NCBI RefSeq assembly: GCF_037975245.1
Contig: NC_092564.1
Span: forward strand, 14,697,984-14,761,983
Direction: 5' to 3'
Source: Apostichopus japonicus
Lineage: Eukaryota > Echinodermata > Holothuroidea > Aspidochirotida > Stichopodidae
DNA length: 64,000 nt
The notes beneath the pieces were generated by a model. That model was not told the DNA's origin, ran no database searches, and worked only from the letters and a program-made list of their open reading frames with translations. Positions 10,194 through 23,900 of the stretch are shown in pieces. How positions within the stretch are numbered: position 1 is the stretch's first letter; each line of letters starts with the position of its first letter. Both the position numbers and the translations under genes were made by a program.

Positions 10194-11535
10194 CAAATGC
10201 ACAAACAGGAATGATTATTGCAAATGTCAGGGCGAAGGAAAATACAGACACAGAGAGGAGTGACCAAATAGTTTTGTGAACGTTACATTTAATGGTAATT
10301 ATTCCTTCACCGACAAATAATTTCCGTATTTTGTCGATTAAACGTAAAGGAAGTATTGATGATGATAAAGAAGAACATTGGAATTTTAAAACAATCTGCT
10401 GGAAACATGTAACACATTGTCCTTTAAAAACCTTTTTGCAAATTGAACTTTACTGTGACTTCCTTCTCTCTTGAATGAAAACAATGGAAATGTCATTAGC
10501 ATTTTAATTTTTCAGCAACAATGGTCACACTATTCACAAACCATTACTTAATATAGACCCTATCAAACTGTACAACACTATAAGGATAAAGTGCACTAAT
10601 GTCTCAATTTCCATATGCTTCGTTTTGTAAACAATATCAGAAGCAAAAGTTAGGCACTTGAAAAGAAAAAAAAAACTACAAGGATATGATCCTTGAGAGA
10701 TCATTCAAGAAACTATAAACTTTGTCTGTCGCCAAGAAGAAAAAAAAATCAAATATACACTTCTTTTCACAAATTTTCTCACGCAGCTGTAGTATGTAAA
10801 TAAGGTCCTTAGAGAGCCTGGACTACTTGACAAATCTTTTCAGAAGGAGTCTTAAAACATAAAGGAATAATCACCAGAAAACAAATTAAAAACAACATCA
10901 ACTAATAAAAACATTCAGAACAGAAGAAAAAAACCTGCAGGTTTTTCTTTTTCTTTTCTTCTTAATCAATTAAAAGTTTTGAATACTTTCACACACTTTA
11001 AAATGGCTACTCTGGGCCAGGTCATATTTCACTCGTGTTTTCTGACGGCAAATGAACTAATAAATAATCAATCGAGCTATAAAAAAAAATCTAATAAATT
11101 AATCAATTGAGCTTTACACAAGGAACCAAATCCTTGTATTCCAAGGAAATGTGAAAAATATGACAACTTAATCAGCACTTTTTCTTCTTCATTATGTTGA
11201 AATGAAAATATGATTCATACTAAGTTGTTAAATGTTTGAAACTGAACAGCACCAATGAATGATTCCTAAGGTTCCCTGGAAATGGAAGAAAAAAAACAGA
11301 TATAGCAACAAGTATCCATAGGAAAAAGGAACCTTTTTTTTTAAATAACCAAACTACAAACAGGCAACAATATCGATGAAAAACCTGTAAAAACCATGTA
11401 CTTGGGAATCACATTTGCCTTCTTTCGATATACACCCGTAGGACCTGGAAACTCGGGGTTTTTATATAATTTCAAGAGACAAATAGTAGAACCAAAACTA
11501 TATCTTTGTCATGCTTTCTTCATTTTTTTTTTCCT
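10194..11535. other. A-rich downstream region of PDK, no gene recognised
   Basis: AT-rich DNA with many A runs on the plus strand. It lies beyond the most likely PDK polyadenylation signal but may include longer 3' UTR forms. No coding exon is supported. Confidence 0.45.
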
Positions 11536-11541
11536 TTTATT
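11536..11541 (-). terminator. Candidate PDK polyadenylation signal AATAAA
   Basis: The only canonical AATAAA on the minus strand that I found within a few hundred bases after the PDK stop codon, about 265 bp downstream of it. Transcript evidence is absent. Confidence 0.4.
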
Positions 11542-11803
11542 GGTAATATCTTACACACATTATACAGTAAAATGGACAATGAAATTTTGAAATTCGATAT
11601 CAAACTGCTGACTTTGGTGGTTACGACAGAAGGCCAAATTGACAGACGGCAGAAGCGTAAAAACCAACCAGACGATGTCATTCTCGCTGCTGTATTAATA
11701 AACAACCAAATTTATGATGCTGAGATGAAATATAGTGCTCGACAACGCATGTGGAAACGTTAACTTTCAATCCTCTTGCACTGCATAAGGTTCATGGAAT
11801 GGT

Positions 11804-11950
11804 TTAAAAGTGTCGGCTGCTGTTCAGAGACAGCGATCTGAAGCCGCCCATGGGAGAGCTCCAGTCGCTGACCGTGAGGTTGGCTCGGTAATGTCTGTTT
11901 ACGGCGTGGTTGTAAATTGGCAGCAGCTCATTGGCTTCGCTCGAGAGGAC
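11804..11950 (-). CDS. PDK: PDK coding exon 11 (C-terminus)
   Basis: Residues 366-413: [20 protein letters not shown], then [13 protein letters not shown] and a serine-rich end finishing at the TAA. Contains the conserved LPxYN and DW motifs. Acceptor catttcag|GTC, phase 0. It is separated from exon 10 by about 1.75 kb that includes the 40-bp satellite. Confidence 0.92.
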   Translation of the reverse strand, partial: VLSSEANELLPIYNHAVNRHYRANLTVSDWSSPMGGFRSLSLNSSRHF

Positions 11951-14900
11951 CTGAAATGTGGACGAGAAAACGTAGAATATATCATTAACGGACGACAAAA
12001 ATCTGCCGTGGGGGTTGTCTGGCGGACGGCTAGTTGTTTACATAATGATAATTCAAATCCCGGTATAAACTAAATAGGGCCGAACCCCTAAAATAGGAAC
12101 AATGGATAAAAATGCTATCACCCCCACTCCCCCCCCCCCCTCTAAAGCTGGTGTTCTGTTCACCTCTCCCATTACTAGTGTACATACATCCTACAGTTGA
12201 TATACTGGTCATTTTCATTTAGCTAGATTTTGTTTCCCAGGATGACCAAAAACACGACGCCCGGTTGTCCGAAGGACGATCTTGCAAATTTGACGTGTAG
12301 ATGCAGCAGGCATGCACTCCAGGTTGGTATAATTATCTTAACTACATACACCAAGATTTGTTTTCCTCTGATGAAGAGTCAATCAAACAAGCATTGCTAA
12401 TGGGGAAACGTGTGTCTGTGGGGACTGAACTGATATGCCTGCGATAAACAGCGTACCCTGCATGTACTATCACCGTCCATGACTTTTTATGAACAATGAA
12501 TGCACTTTCTATAAAGAAGGTGGGGGGGGAAGTTGATGTTGGTGGAAAGATTGAGAAAATATTATCAACTGACACCGTAGAAATATTTTCCTCTTCATCA
12601 AAAGTGTCACATTATCTGTCACAGGGAGATACATACGAAATAAACGATTCTAAGGTAAAGTTGCCTTTGCTATTCTGGCTGGTCAAATTCAGTTTTGATG
12701 TTTTTTTTTCTGGAGTTTTCTTGTTTTTATTAATTTGTCTTTGTTTTTGTATTTAACCATCAGCTATAACATCTCATCTAACCATTTATCCCTACACCTT
12801 TTTGTGAAAACATTTCAACGATGGTGACAGTCATAATACTAACACAACCAGCCACACTTCAAGCTGCATTGTCATGACAAACCAATCAGATCTAGGATTC
12901 AAGTTACATTGTCATGACAAACCAATCAGATCTAGGATTCAAGTTACATTGTCATGACAAACAAATCATATCTAGGATTCAAGTTGCATTGTCATGACAA
13001 ACCAATCAGATCTAGGATTCAAGTTGCATTGTCTTGACAAACAAATCATATCTAGGATTCAAGTTACATTGTCATGACAAACAAATCATATCTAGGATTC
13101 AAGTTGCATTGTCATGACAAACCAATCAGATCTAGGATTCAAGTTGCATTGTCTTGACAAACAAATCATATCTAGGATTCAAGTTGCATTGTCACGATAA
13201 ACCAATCAGATCTAGGATTCAAGTTGCATTGTCATGATAAACCAATTAGATCTAGGATACAAGTTGCATTGTCTTGACAAACCAATCAGATCTAGGATTC
13301 AAGTTACATTGTCATGACAAACAAATCATATCTAGGATTCAAGTTGCATTGTCACGATAAACCAATCAGATCTAGGATTCAAGTTGCATTGTCATGATAA
13401 ACCAATTAGATCTAGGATACAAGTTGCATTGTCATGATAAACCAATCAGATCTAGGATTCAAGTTGCATTGTCATGATAAACCAATCAGATCTAGGATTC
13501 AAGTTGCATTGTCACGACAAACCAATCAGATCTAGGATTAAATCGTTATTTGCATCTTCCTGGTGATAATGCCAGACAGTCTCCGTGGTGACTATTTGCA
13601 TACAAGTAAATGTCGAATTTCTATCTTTTTGTTTTCATCATCTTCAGGTTCTTTTTATATTTTTAACCTCATGCAAGATGGAACTCAAACCTTACCTTTA
13701 AATAAATCAGAGCATCAGTACCATAGCCTTCCATCGAGGTCAATGTCAGGTCACCATGAAAGTACTTTGCATATAACCTGGAGATAGGGAGTCCATAACC
13801 ATAGCCAGCCTGAAATGACAGAGGAGAACAAGTGGAGAATAACTTATCCGGGTGTCGGCGTAGCTAAAATGTAAGAGCAGAAATTGGCGAATGGCTAAAC
13901 AGATGCAAAGAGGTATAGCAGCTTTCATGCACACCAACCCACAGTACTTCCTGAAAAAAAAAACTTTGAATCATAAGCTTCCAAATTGATACACAAAATG
14001 TGAACACTACATGATCCACTCAAAATACAATATCATTGTGTTTGGCTCTATCCATTTTATAAATTCAAAATTAAAACTTATAATTATATCCAACGGACTG
14101 CTTACAGGGCAAAACCAGCGGCAATGGTCGAGCATGTGAGTTGGACGATGTTGAGCAATCACGGACAGAAATGAAATTCAGCTTATGGCAGACTTGAGGT
14201 TTAAGATCTGGCCGGCCCAAGTTTGGCTTGCTAATCTTATTTGAGTAGGCATTAACATTAGCCTAAAAGCATATTTAAAAAACAAAACAAAAAAACAATT
14301 GTATTAGATCACATACACCTACCAGAGGTGGAATGGTAGAGACACCAGGTTTAGGTGGGGTTGGTGCTGTGGTGTACATGTAGTTGAACAGTTGATCAAT
14401 CTGTGTCCGTGGGATTCCGCCACCTTCATCAGACATCTGTGGAAGACATTAACAATGCAAGACAAAAAATAAAACACGATGTCACCTCATGTCTTGAATT
14501 AATGTATGGAGGATGACACGGTCAGAAAGTTGAAATCAAAGATAAAGGACAGTTCCGATCCCCAGAATGTGCGATTTAGATTGTCAGTCTCTAATGGTTA
14601 CTAACCTTCCCTTTAGTTCAAATAGATGTTACAAACGGAAAAGAAGAGCAGGATGTCAGATATCGGCCCTGTACATCTCACATAACGACTTCTGACAGAG
14701 AGAAAAGTTTACTAATCATATACACTGGTCATCAGTGGTTATACCTATAATCCCATACCAATTCCATACGTGCAAGCATCATTAAGATTGGCTATTATGC
14801 TTAGGTACATTGTGTTGCTATATACATCAATCACCGGGTAATGTTCTAGGGTCTGGGATTCTCCATTAGTTCACAAGACTACAGGCCTTCATCCGTCTTG

Positions 14901-17900
14901 CAAAATGTGATAACACAAAACATATGGTCACTGTGACATGTATACAATTGACGCACACCTTAAAGGCAGGAGTAATAAATATCAAAGGCGACACACCCCT
15001 AATATAGAGATCCTGTTGATTGAACTTAATTCTCACAATTTATTAGCTATCTCTCCTACATTCACAATTCCACTAACCTTCTCTTATTAAAACCAACATG
15101 AAATTTCACACATATATCCTGTTTTGGCAAACATTGCACTTTTTCCCCCAGACATCTAATGTCAGGCAGGTCGGAGCATTAAATCTTACATCTCTGCCCA
15201 GCTGTAAACCTCATTCGCAGTGTTCGACAAGACGCACAGTCATTAATATTTCCTTCGGAACTCAGACCGACTTAATAAAACTTAATGTGAAGCGTTGGGA
15301 CAAATCCAGGGTGACTGAGTTTGAACTGGAAGAGGCAGACAATAGTCAACTTAAAGCAACTGGAGTCCAATCTCAGCATCAAGATTCCTCCTCTATTGGA
15401 CTCCAGCCGGTTTCACCACCGTGTATTACAATAGAGTCACATTCGTGTCGTTATCCCGCTGGTATTAGGAACAGTCAACTCACCCTAATTGTCAGATCTT
15501 GTTGCCCCTTTGTGATCAACACTTTAATTTTAGGGAAGTCTGTCGCAGAAGGTCCCTTATGCTCCATGACCGCTCGCATAGAATTCTGGAAAGACAAGTT
15601 TCAATAAGGTTGCTAGTTATCATGTAACACCTGCCTACAATCTGCCCTTCAAAAACGACCTTTTCTTTTTGGTAGCAAAATCGTCAGGTGTTAACTACTT
15701 CAAAGAAGTATAGTCCAGAGGTTTTCTTCATAAATTGATCATAGATAACCCCCAAACTACAAAACAATACTTCACCATAGAAAAGTTGATCAGATTTACA
15801 GGTTGAGAGGAAATACAAGTTTTACTCAATTTCAACGAATTTGGAATGGCAAGGTCTTATTTCAATACATACATAGGCATAGCTGCACAGTGTCCATATG
15901 TGGGGTACGTGGTCCACCTACAGTATAGGGTAGGATATATGGGTGTTGCAAAGTAAATCTGTGACATCACAACCATGTTCATAATAATTTAAAATTTGGG
16001 GGTTGAGATAATAATTTGCATAAATATATCATTTCCTCCTAACCTGTAACTTTATATAAATTCATATGAAGTGTAGTTTTCTACTTCTTCTTTCTTTTTT
16101 TCTGGGTTATTTTTGTCTTAAATATGAAAAAACCTCTGGAAGATACTTTTGTAAAAGAAAGTCAAAGTTTCTATATATTACTCTGTCAGATTAACACACG
16201 TCTTCAAAATGCTTATCACCATGAATCAACTGAGGAGAAAACACCATTTTCACAACAAAAAAACAGGATGTGTCCAGGCCCTTCACCAAGGATACCTCAC
16301 AACACCACAATGACAATGCCACCACATGATTCAGTCAGTGGTTGATATGCTAATCACCAGCTGTTCAAATACCATATATGGTTAGAGGAAATGGTTCATT
16401 CAATTTCTGCCAAACTGAACAATCCATGTAAATGTTCGATTGACAAAACCGGTGGAATCTGACAGGATGTAGAATAGGTTGTCATTGTCGTCCTTATGGG
16501 AGTGACCTCCTGGTTTAAAGTGACTGGCAATACTTGGACTTAGTCTATGGAGTACTACACAGTAATGACAGTATTAATGTTTCGTGTTGACGGAATATGT
16601 AAGGGCTTTATTAAAGTCACCTTCAAACAAAATTGTTTCTTCAGATGATAACTTTCCCTACAGAATGGAACACAAAGCTCCCAACTCTTCCTGTTACATA
16701 TTACGGCCAGCCGGGTTACGACCTTCACCATTGTATGCTAAATTTGACCTCTGTTTTTTGTTCTTAATCTTTTGTCTTGTTAAAATTTGATCACGACAAC
16801 ATGTGGTCAAGCTGAGAGGGAGGTCAACTATAAATGACCAGAGGTCTAAATCCAAGTGAACTTATTGCAAAATTAAAGGAGCAGCTAGAGTTTTTAATTC
16901 TCCATGAAAACTTATGGTTATGACGCGTGCCCCTAATTAAAAAACCGCCATTTTACAGACTGCACGTATAGGATAACGCAAGTTTTGGAGAAATTCCTGG
17001 ACTAGGGCAGTGAAAGTGATATCCTTTACTTACAAGAGTTGTCAACATATTAATGACTTTGAAAAATGTAACTTAATTATACATGAGCTGGTATAAGCAA
17101 CAATGCCAAAAGAAAAGATTGTCATGAATGCATCATTTCCAGCTTGGAGTTAATTTAATGGGAGCTCCTTGAAACTTGACTTTCAACATTATCAAAGTTA
17201 AGTATCAATTTGTGGCTTCCCTGATGGCTTGACTGACCTAAACTAAACACAACCTGTGTGGTTTGACCAAACAGATACACACGATAATATTTACAATTTG
17301 TCTTTTGAAATGTCAAGGCATCTTTTTAAGAAGATTCCATAATCTCACCTGCACATGTGATATGATTGTGAGAGGTGGAAAAAAAAATTATAATTTGAGG
17401 TCAGTTGTTTCATGTCAAAATCCCCCCCCCCCACCCCCACCCCTAATTACCGTTGAAATTTCACTTCAAACCTAATCAATTTGCTCTGTGTTCGAAATTT
17501 CATTTCCTATTATAGATTGCATGTGATTAATGATATAAACAATGAAGCTAGGCAACACATTTGTTAGAATCCAATGGAAACATTGATACCCTATATAATT
17601 AATCTTTAAATGAAAAAGCTACCAGAAGCATATAGGGTAAAATAAAATTGTAAACAATATTGAATCACTATCTGGTTACTTTTTATCAATTTGAAGCAAA
17701 CTAGCAACCAAAAGACTTCTTTAAGGGAAAGATTCCTTGATCCTTCATGTTGTCATCACTCATCTCTAGAATAGACAATGTCTCCTAAAATAGAGCATTC
17801 AAAAATCCTACCTACCACTAAACAAACCCCAGCTGAGAGATCAACATCTTCTATATTTATAGACTACAATAGGTGGCAACGAACAATAGACAAACCTTTA

Positions 17901-20900
17901 AAACCAAACCCTGGCAAGAATTGACTTTATTGTAATTGCTATGGTGTCATGCTATCCAATGAAAGATATTTACTTGTAACTCAAGATTCAAGAGCACACT
18001 TCCATTGAACAAAGTTGACATTTATTGTTACTAGCTTAAAACATTACATTAACAAATTCCACTCCATTAACTGGCACTACCACATTCCTTATCACTACCA
18101 TCTGTTTTATTATCTTATCTCTCTTGAGACAAACACTAATCTCTTGCTACTAATCTACCCTTTTGCCAATAATCTAATCCTATCTTGCTGCTTATCTGAA
18201 ATCTTGATGCTAAAACAAAGCAATCTGCCCATATGGATAGCTTTTTCCCTTGAGTCTCCTGAGAAACGACATTTGGTTCATTCTCTATCGGCAGATTATA
18301 CAATAATACATAATTTGCGGTATGGTTGATGTGCTATCACAACGCTACAGACCACGCTACACCGAAGCTGTGCGTTGCTATCCAAGTTTGGAAGCAGCTC
18401 ACTCACGTCTGGCAACTTTATACTGTTTGCACCGTTGCCATAAAATCTATCTCACAAAAAAAAAATATATGTATAAAAACAAGACATTGTTTGCCTGGGG
18501 GTGTACTTCAATCTTCTCTGTGCAACTTAACTGATAAAACTGTATCATTGTTCAAATGATGCACATGGTCTTATCTCTGCACTTTGAACGTATATATGCA
18601 TTTCGATGTGTTTTGGAGTTCTAACAATGCTACCCTGTGATGAATAGGCGGAGGGCAAAGGTGGTAATTCAGCATCCAAAGGACACGTCAAATAATAGGA
18701 TTTTATTTTTTGATGCGATTCAGCGATCATACTATTCAGCACCGACAACCTTGCACCTAATCTTCAAAACAATGCTATGGATGAGTTGTTTTATGAACTA
18801 GGTGGTTTACAAACAGGGTGATTTACAAATAAACAACTGATAGGAATGATTGCAGGATGACAGGCAAACAGTTAACCAGGATTCTACCTATGTTTGTATA
18901 CAGCATATATACTCTATCAACCAGCTGAAAGGAAATAAATGGGTACGTGCAATTGCACAATTTTTACTCCTGTCTCCAGAGATACATATACTTGATCTGA
19001 TAACAAGTCGACTTTGATAACCCAACAATAAAGCTGATTATCCCCCAAGGCTGATATTTAGTTATTTTCATGGAAAACCATGTAGTAAACATCGACTCCC
19101 CAGTTCAATTGGCTTGAGACCCTCTCCTGCTCAAAGATGCGTTCACGTCTATTATTGATGTGTCATTTATCAGTTCGATTGTGAATGCCTGCTTACGTCA
19201 ATGTATTGTTTATCAGTTCGATTGTGAATGCCTGGTTACCGCAAGAGATATTTACATCCATCACACGCAAGCTCCATATTTATATTCTACGTGGATTATG
19301 CAAACAAGTGGCTGTGCAATTTTCATTGTTCTGATTGTACAGTGTCACAGGCTGAGGACTTGGCAAAAAAAAAAACTAAACCCTCCCTAATTACTCACTG
19401 AGAAATGTCAAACTGAAAAGACAAAGTTTCCTGAAGCTTTTTCGTTGGTAGATTTGAGGGCATTTGAACCAGGTCGGTCAGTCAGCCATGCAATGAGAAT
19501 ATATATGTCAGGGTTCAATTGAGAGGAATGGGTACAGGTCATTCTAGACAGCCAATGTAATCAGTAGTACAGATGACACTCACCTTGAACAGTTCAAAGA
19601 GAATATGGTAGAGATGTGAGGGTACATAGACGATGTGGATGTTGTTACTGTCATCTTTGGAGTTGATAGTTTTGATTTCTACATCTGGCGATGCGAGATA
19701 GTACTGGTCACAGAGAAACTTGGCGCTGTCGTAGGCATCTGAAGAGTAACGTTTAAGATTTCGCCTCAGTTAAATGACATTTAGTTTCATAAGTTTTTAC
19801 ATATGGAGCTGGGGAAAAGAACATCTTGTACTCATTTCGAGACCGAATGATAAATCTGCAACAAAATACAGATCACATCAAAGACACAATTGTAGAAGAA
19901 ATGCTATCAGTTTAGGTTAGGATTCTTCTACATTACTAAGCATCTGTCTAATTACAATCAAGGTGGACGTCATTACTAAAGTCATTACTAACCACGTACT
20001 AGTATTTATACTGGAATTTCAATCAACTTGATGAACTACCACAGAACTTCAATACTAGCTATGTCCCATGGTGTCCATAAACAGCTTAGGCTATTAGTTA
20101 TACAGTTGTCACCCTCACTGTATACACACCAATTATGTACTGCTTGCCAGAGTCAAAGATGAGCCACTATAGGATATAAGAATGACTGGTATTTTATAGT
20201 TCAGGAAATGAAAGAGTGTGGTGCCTGGACAGTTGTAGCACAACAGATGGTAGACACACACTGTATTTTAATGAGTATGTAACATATCCAGGGAGGGGCT
20301 CTGCTTATTTCTAAATACCATACAGTCATTGGTTGTACAAAAGCAGACCAGAACCAGGTGTGTAGAAGGCTCTCCTAGACAGATTACTGTTTGTAATGCT
20401 ACACAGAATTCAACATCTTTGCAGTGCTTAAGATTACCTCAGATCTCTTAGCAGTACTTTACATTTGGCCACGGATACTCACAGTGAACTACTTAAAAGC
20501 ACAGTTCACCAAACTTTGTTAACCAAAAAGAAGGACAGAAATATTGATGTTGTCACAAATGTCAAATAACCTTTGACGGAAACAGAAGTAGGAGAGTCAC
20601 TGATGCTGAACTTACTGGCTTAGCCAGTTTTCATGCTTTTCAGATTTGACTATTGCTAATCTCAAAATGACCTTTGACCTCCATCAAATGATACATGAAA
20701 ACAACTCATATATGGGGCATCGACACATTGTTACAGGTGAGACTCACCACAGCTGAACTTACTGAGTTATAAATCCTGTTTCCAAAAATAAAATTCAGGT
20801 TGTGACTACTGCTGACCTTCAATGACCTTTGACTTCCACCAAAAGAATATGCCAAGAATTCATTAAGTGGCATCTACATACAGAGTATGATGCTTCAACA

Positions 20901-23900
20901 AAACAAAACTGAGATACCTTGTTTACAAAGTTTTTGAGATCTGGACTGTTGATGACATCAAATAACCATTGATCTACACTATCACTAGAAGAATGCTAAC
21001 TGTACACATTTAAGGGGCACCTACCCCTCGATTATGAGGTTTAAACAATGTTGTATTTGCTGAGTAAGCTTCCAAACAAGGTTTTCATACTCTGACCATT
21101 GGTGCCTTCAATTGACCTTTGACCTTCATCAATAACGCAGACAAGCAACAACTCACATTGATGGGCCATCTACATACCAAGTGTGAAGTTCATATCAAGC
21201 TGGAAATGGTGAGTTAAAATGTTTACCAGCCAAGTAGCCATGAACCCACACAAATGCCATCAGCACGACATAGTTTCTCGCTGCCTTCAGCAAAGAACTA
21301 GGAGGTACAAGTGCCCAAATACTCCAGCTTCTCTTAGCTTGTTGTTTTCATATTTAATATAAGGAGAGTGCAGCTCATGCTACTCAACAGTACAGGCCAG
21401 ACCAGCATTAAAATACTGAGTCATAGGGAAGCAATATTAAACTGCAGACTCCTTGACAACTTGCTGGTATGACTAGGATCCAAACCAGACAACATTTACT
21501 TAATTCCACAACAACTGTTTACAGTGTTTAGGTTTATCATTAAATTCAAACATATGATAGTTTATATTGTACATAACATAGCAGGCAAGGTTACATCGAC
21601 TTATAATACAGTCTATAGAAATTACCACAGGCTAGACAGTATACAAATGACTACGAATCACAAACTTATCATACGACGATAGCGTTTCACTTTCCCTTTG
21701 TTATGAATGGCTTGAGGTCACACCTCACTGGCCCCAATGAGGCAAAACTCACCTGCAACCACAGATACGACATCAGTGTTAGGGTCTATGCTGCCGATGT
21801 GCCGAGGATGCGTCTTTGGGGCGCTTCCAAACAAGAGAGCTGCAAAAACCGAAAAGAAAACATCAAATATTAAACATAAACAATGAGGCCCGCAGAAAGG
21901 TACAACTCCGAACACCTGTCGATATATATATGGAAACAAGGGGTGGGGTACAAAAGTAGCAATCACACCACAACTTAAGAGAGCAGCTTCCCTGAAATAA
22001 AACTAGATGAACACTTAAGCCTAAGGCTAGCAGGATATTAGAGAACAAGGCTACTTGAAGCAAAGATAAGAGGAACGATCACATAATAACAATGACAACC
22101 ACGCAAGAGATAAATAAGGAATTGCCTTGACTCCATTCCCGCAGGGCAGAGGTGAATTGAAAGGTTTGTGAAATAATTCCTACAGGATTGTCAGTTGTTG
22201 TTTAACTTACTGTGTTGGTTGATCAGCATTCTTATACTGATCCTAGAGATGTAAAACCGATTGAGGAAATACTGGATGTTGTTCTCCTCATGTTGATCAT
22301 ACTCGTAACTCTCCCTCATCTCGAGGACGGCCTACGAAAAAATATTGACAAATTGGGGGAAAGAAAAGAAGTTTTAATGCTGGCCAAATTATACCAAGAA
22401 GGAAGTATATCTTACAGCATTTAATTTATAACCGGAAAAGAAAAAAAACATGTTGGAGAGGTCATTCCATATGTAAATCGATGATAAGTATCTCCAAAAC
22501 ACGATCAAGAGTTGTAACAGGAAAGAAGATAAGAAGTCTCAAGGTGAGGACCACCATCGTGGTATCCATGGCAACTACAGACACAGTTCTCTGTTGCTGT
22601 ACAAGGTCCCCGCCAAGGAAGTTTTGGATTTTTGGATGACCGGCATCGTCAAACCCATGAAAATCCAGAAGGAGGGAGGGTGGTCCATCAACTATGGGCC
22701 GATGACTAAAGGAGGCGAGCGCTACAGAGTTACCACATAGTGCCTCAAAGGCTTAAAAAGTAAGCGTGTGTTAGGTTGAGAATTAAACATGGTACATTGT
22801 AAGTCAACTGACAGTTATGTTAGCCCACAAAGAATTCCAAGAAACAATTACATCATCAAATCAAGTTTCTAAAATGTTTATATTATCTCATCATGTTTAC
22901 CAAACATACAGAAGTAATAACATCTAATCATTATATCATTTACCATATTATCATTCAAACGTTATATCATTTTTATCATTAATATCAGTTCCTTGAAACA
23001 CATTAATTTTTATCATGTTTTATCATTATATCAGTTCTTCAAACATACCTTTTAATCCTATTTATCCTTACATCAGTTCCTTGAAACACATTAATTTTAT
23101 CATGTTTATCATTATATCAGTTCTTAAAACATATATTTAAATCATTATAACAATTCTAAGAAAAAATTTATTTTATCATGTTTATCATTATGTCAGTTCC
23201 TAATGTTGTCTTTTGTTCTGTTCAGCAGTTAATCACAGTTTTGTTTACAAACAGAATCACACCTCTGTTCTGATGCCTTACCTGCGCCATTGTCTCTACA
23301 ACATTAGAATGTCTGTTCCTGATGGTGATCAGTTGTTCTGTAAACCTATAGGGACAAAAGGTAAAGTGACAGTCAGATATTCATCTCAAAATAATAATAA
23401 AATATATACTGTACGGTTTCATATGCTCATTAACAAGTTAACAATTAACAATAACAATACTGACACACCCACCTATTGTTTCTTTCTCTTGTTTTCCCTC
23501 TTTCTTTACAATATGATTGCTAATGAAGTCTGTTTCTGTTTCTCTTTTAATCACTTTAATCACCTACCATCGAGGATCACTGTAAGAACTGGAATCATGT
23601 TTTGTTTCTGTCGATCCTGCAACTCAACGGAATGAGGAGATACTCTCAGCAATTCTTCACCTCCCTCCACCAAACCCCCCCCGCATGCATCCTTCCCCAC
23701 CTCCCCCCTCCTATTTCTATGTCCCAACAAAAATAAATGTGACCTGAAAGTATATGGCAACCAGACTTCTTCATAGTAGAAAACAATAGGTTGTGGGCAA
23801 AAGGTTGCTATTAATATCATGATATGAATATAATTTCAATTTGTGCAGTATCAGGAAGCAACCATTTCAGAGAAGGGTGTAGTTTCATTGTTGCCTTGTT

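Noticed and set aside
12861-13540. CRISPR-like repeat array
   Set aside because: Units are directly contiguous without unique spacers, in a eukaryotic intron; it is a satellite.
15098-15607. 169-codon plus-strand ORF
   Set aside because: Antisense shadow over PDK exon 8, which is clearly coding on the minus strand.
23282-23337. Alternative PDK exon 4 start at tttacag|AACAACTG
   Set aside because: It would shift the frame into a stop; the upstream acceptor restores [12 protein letters not shown].
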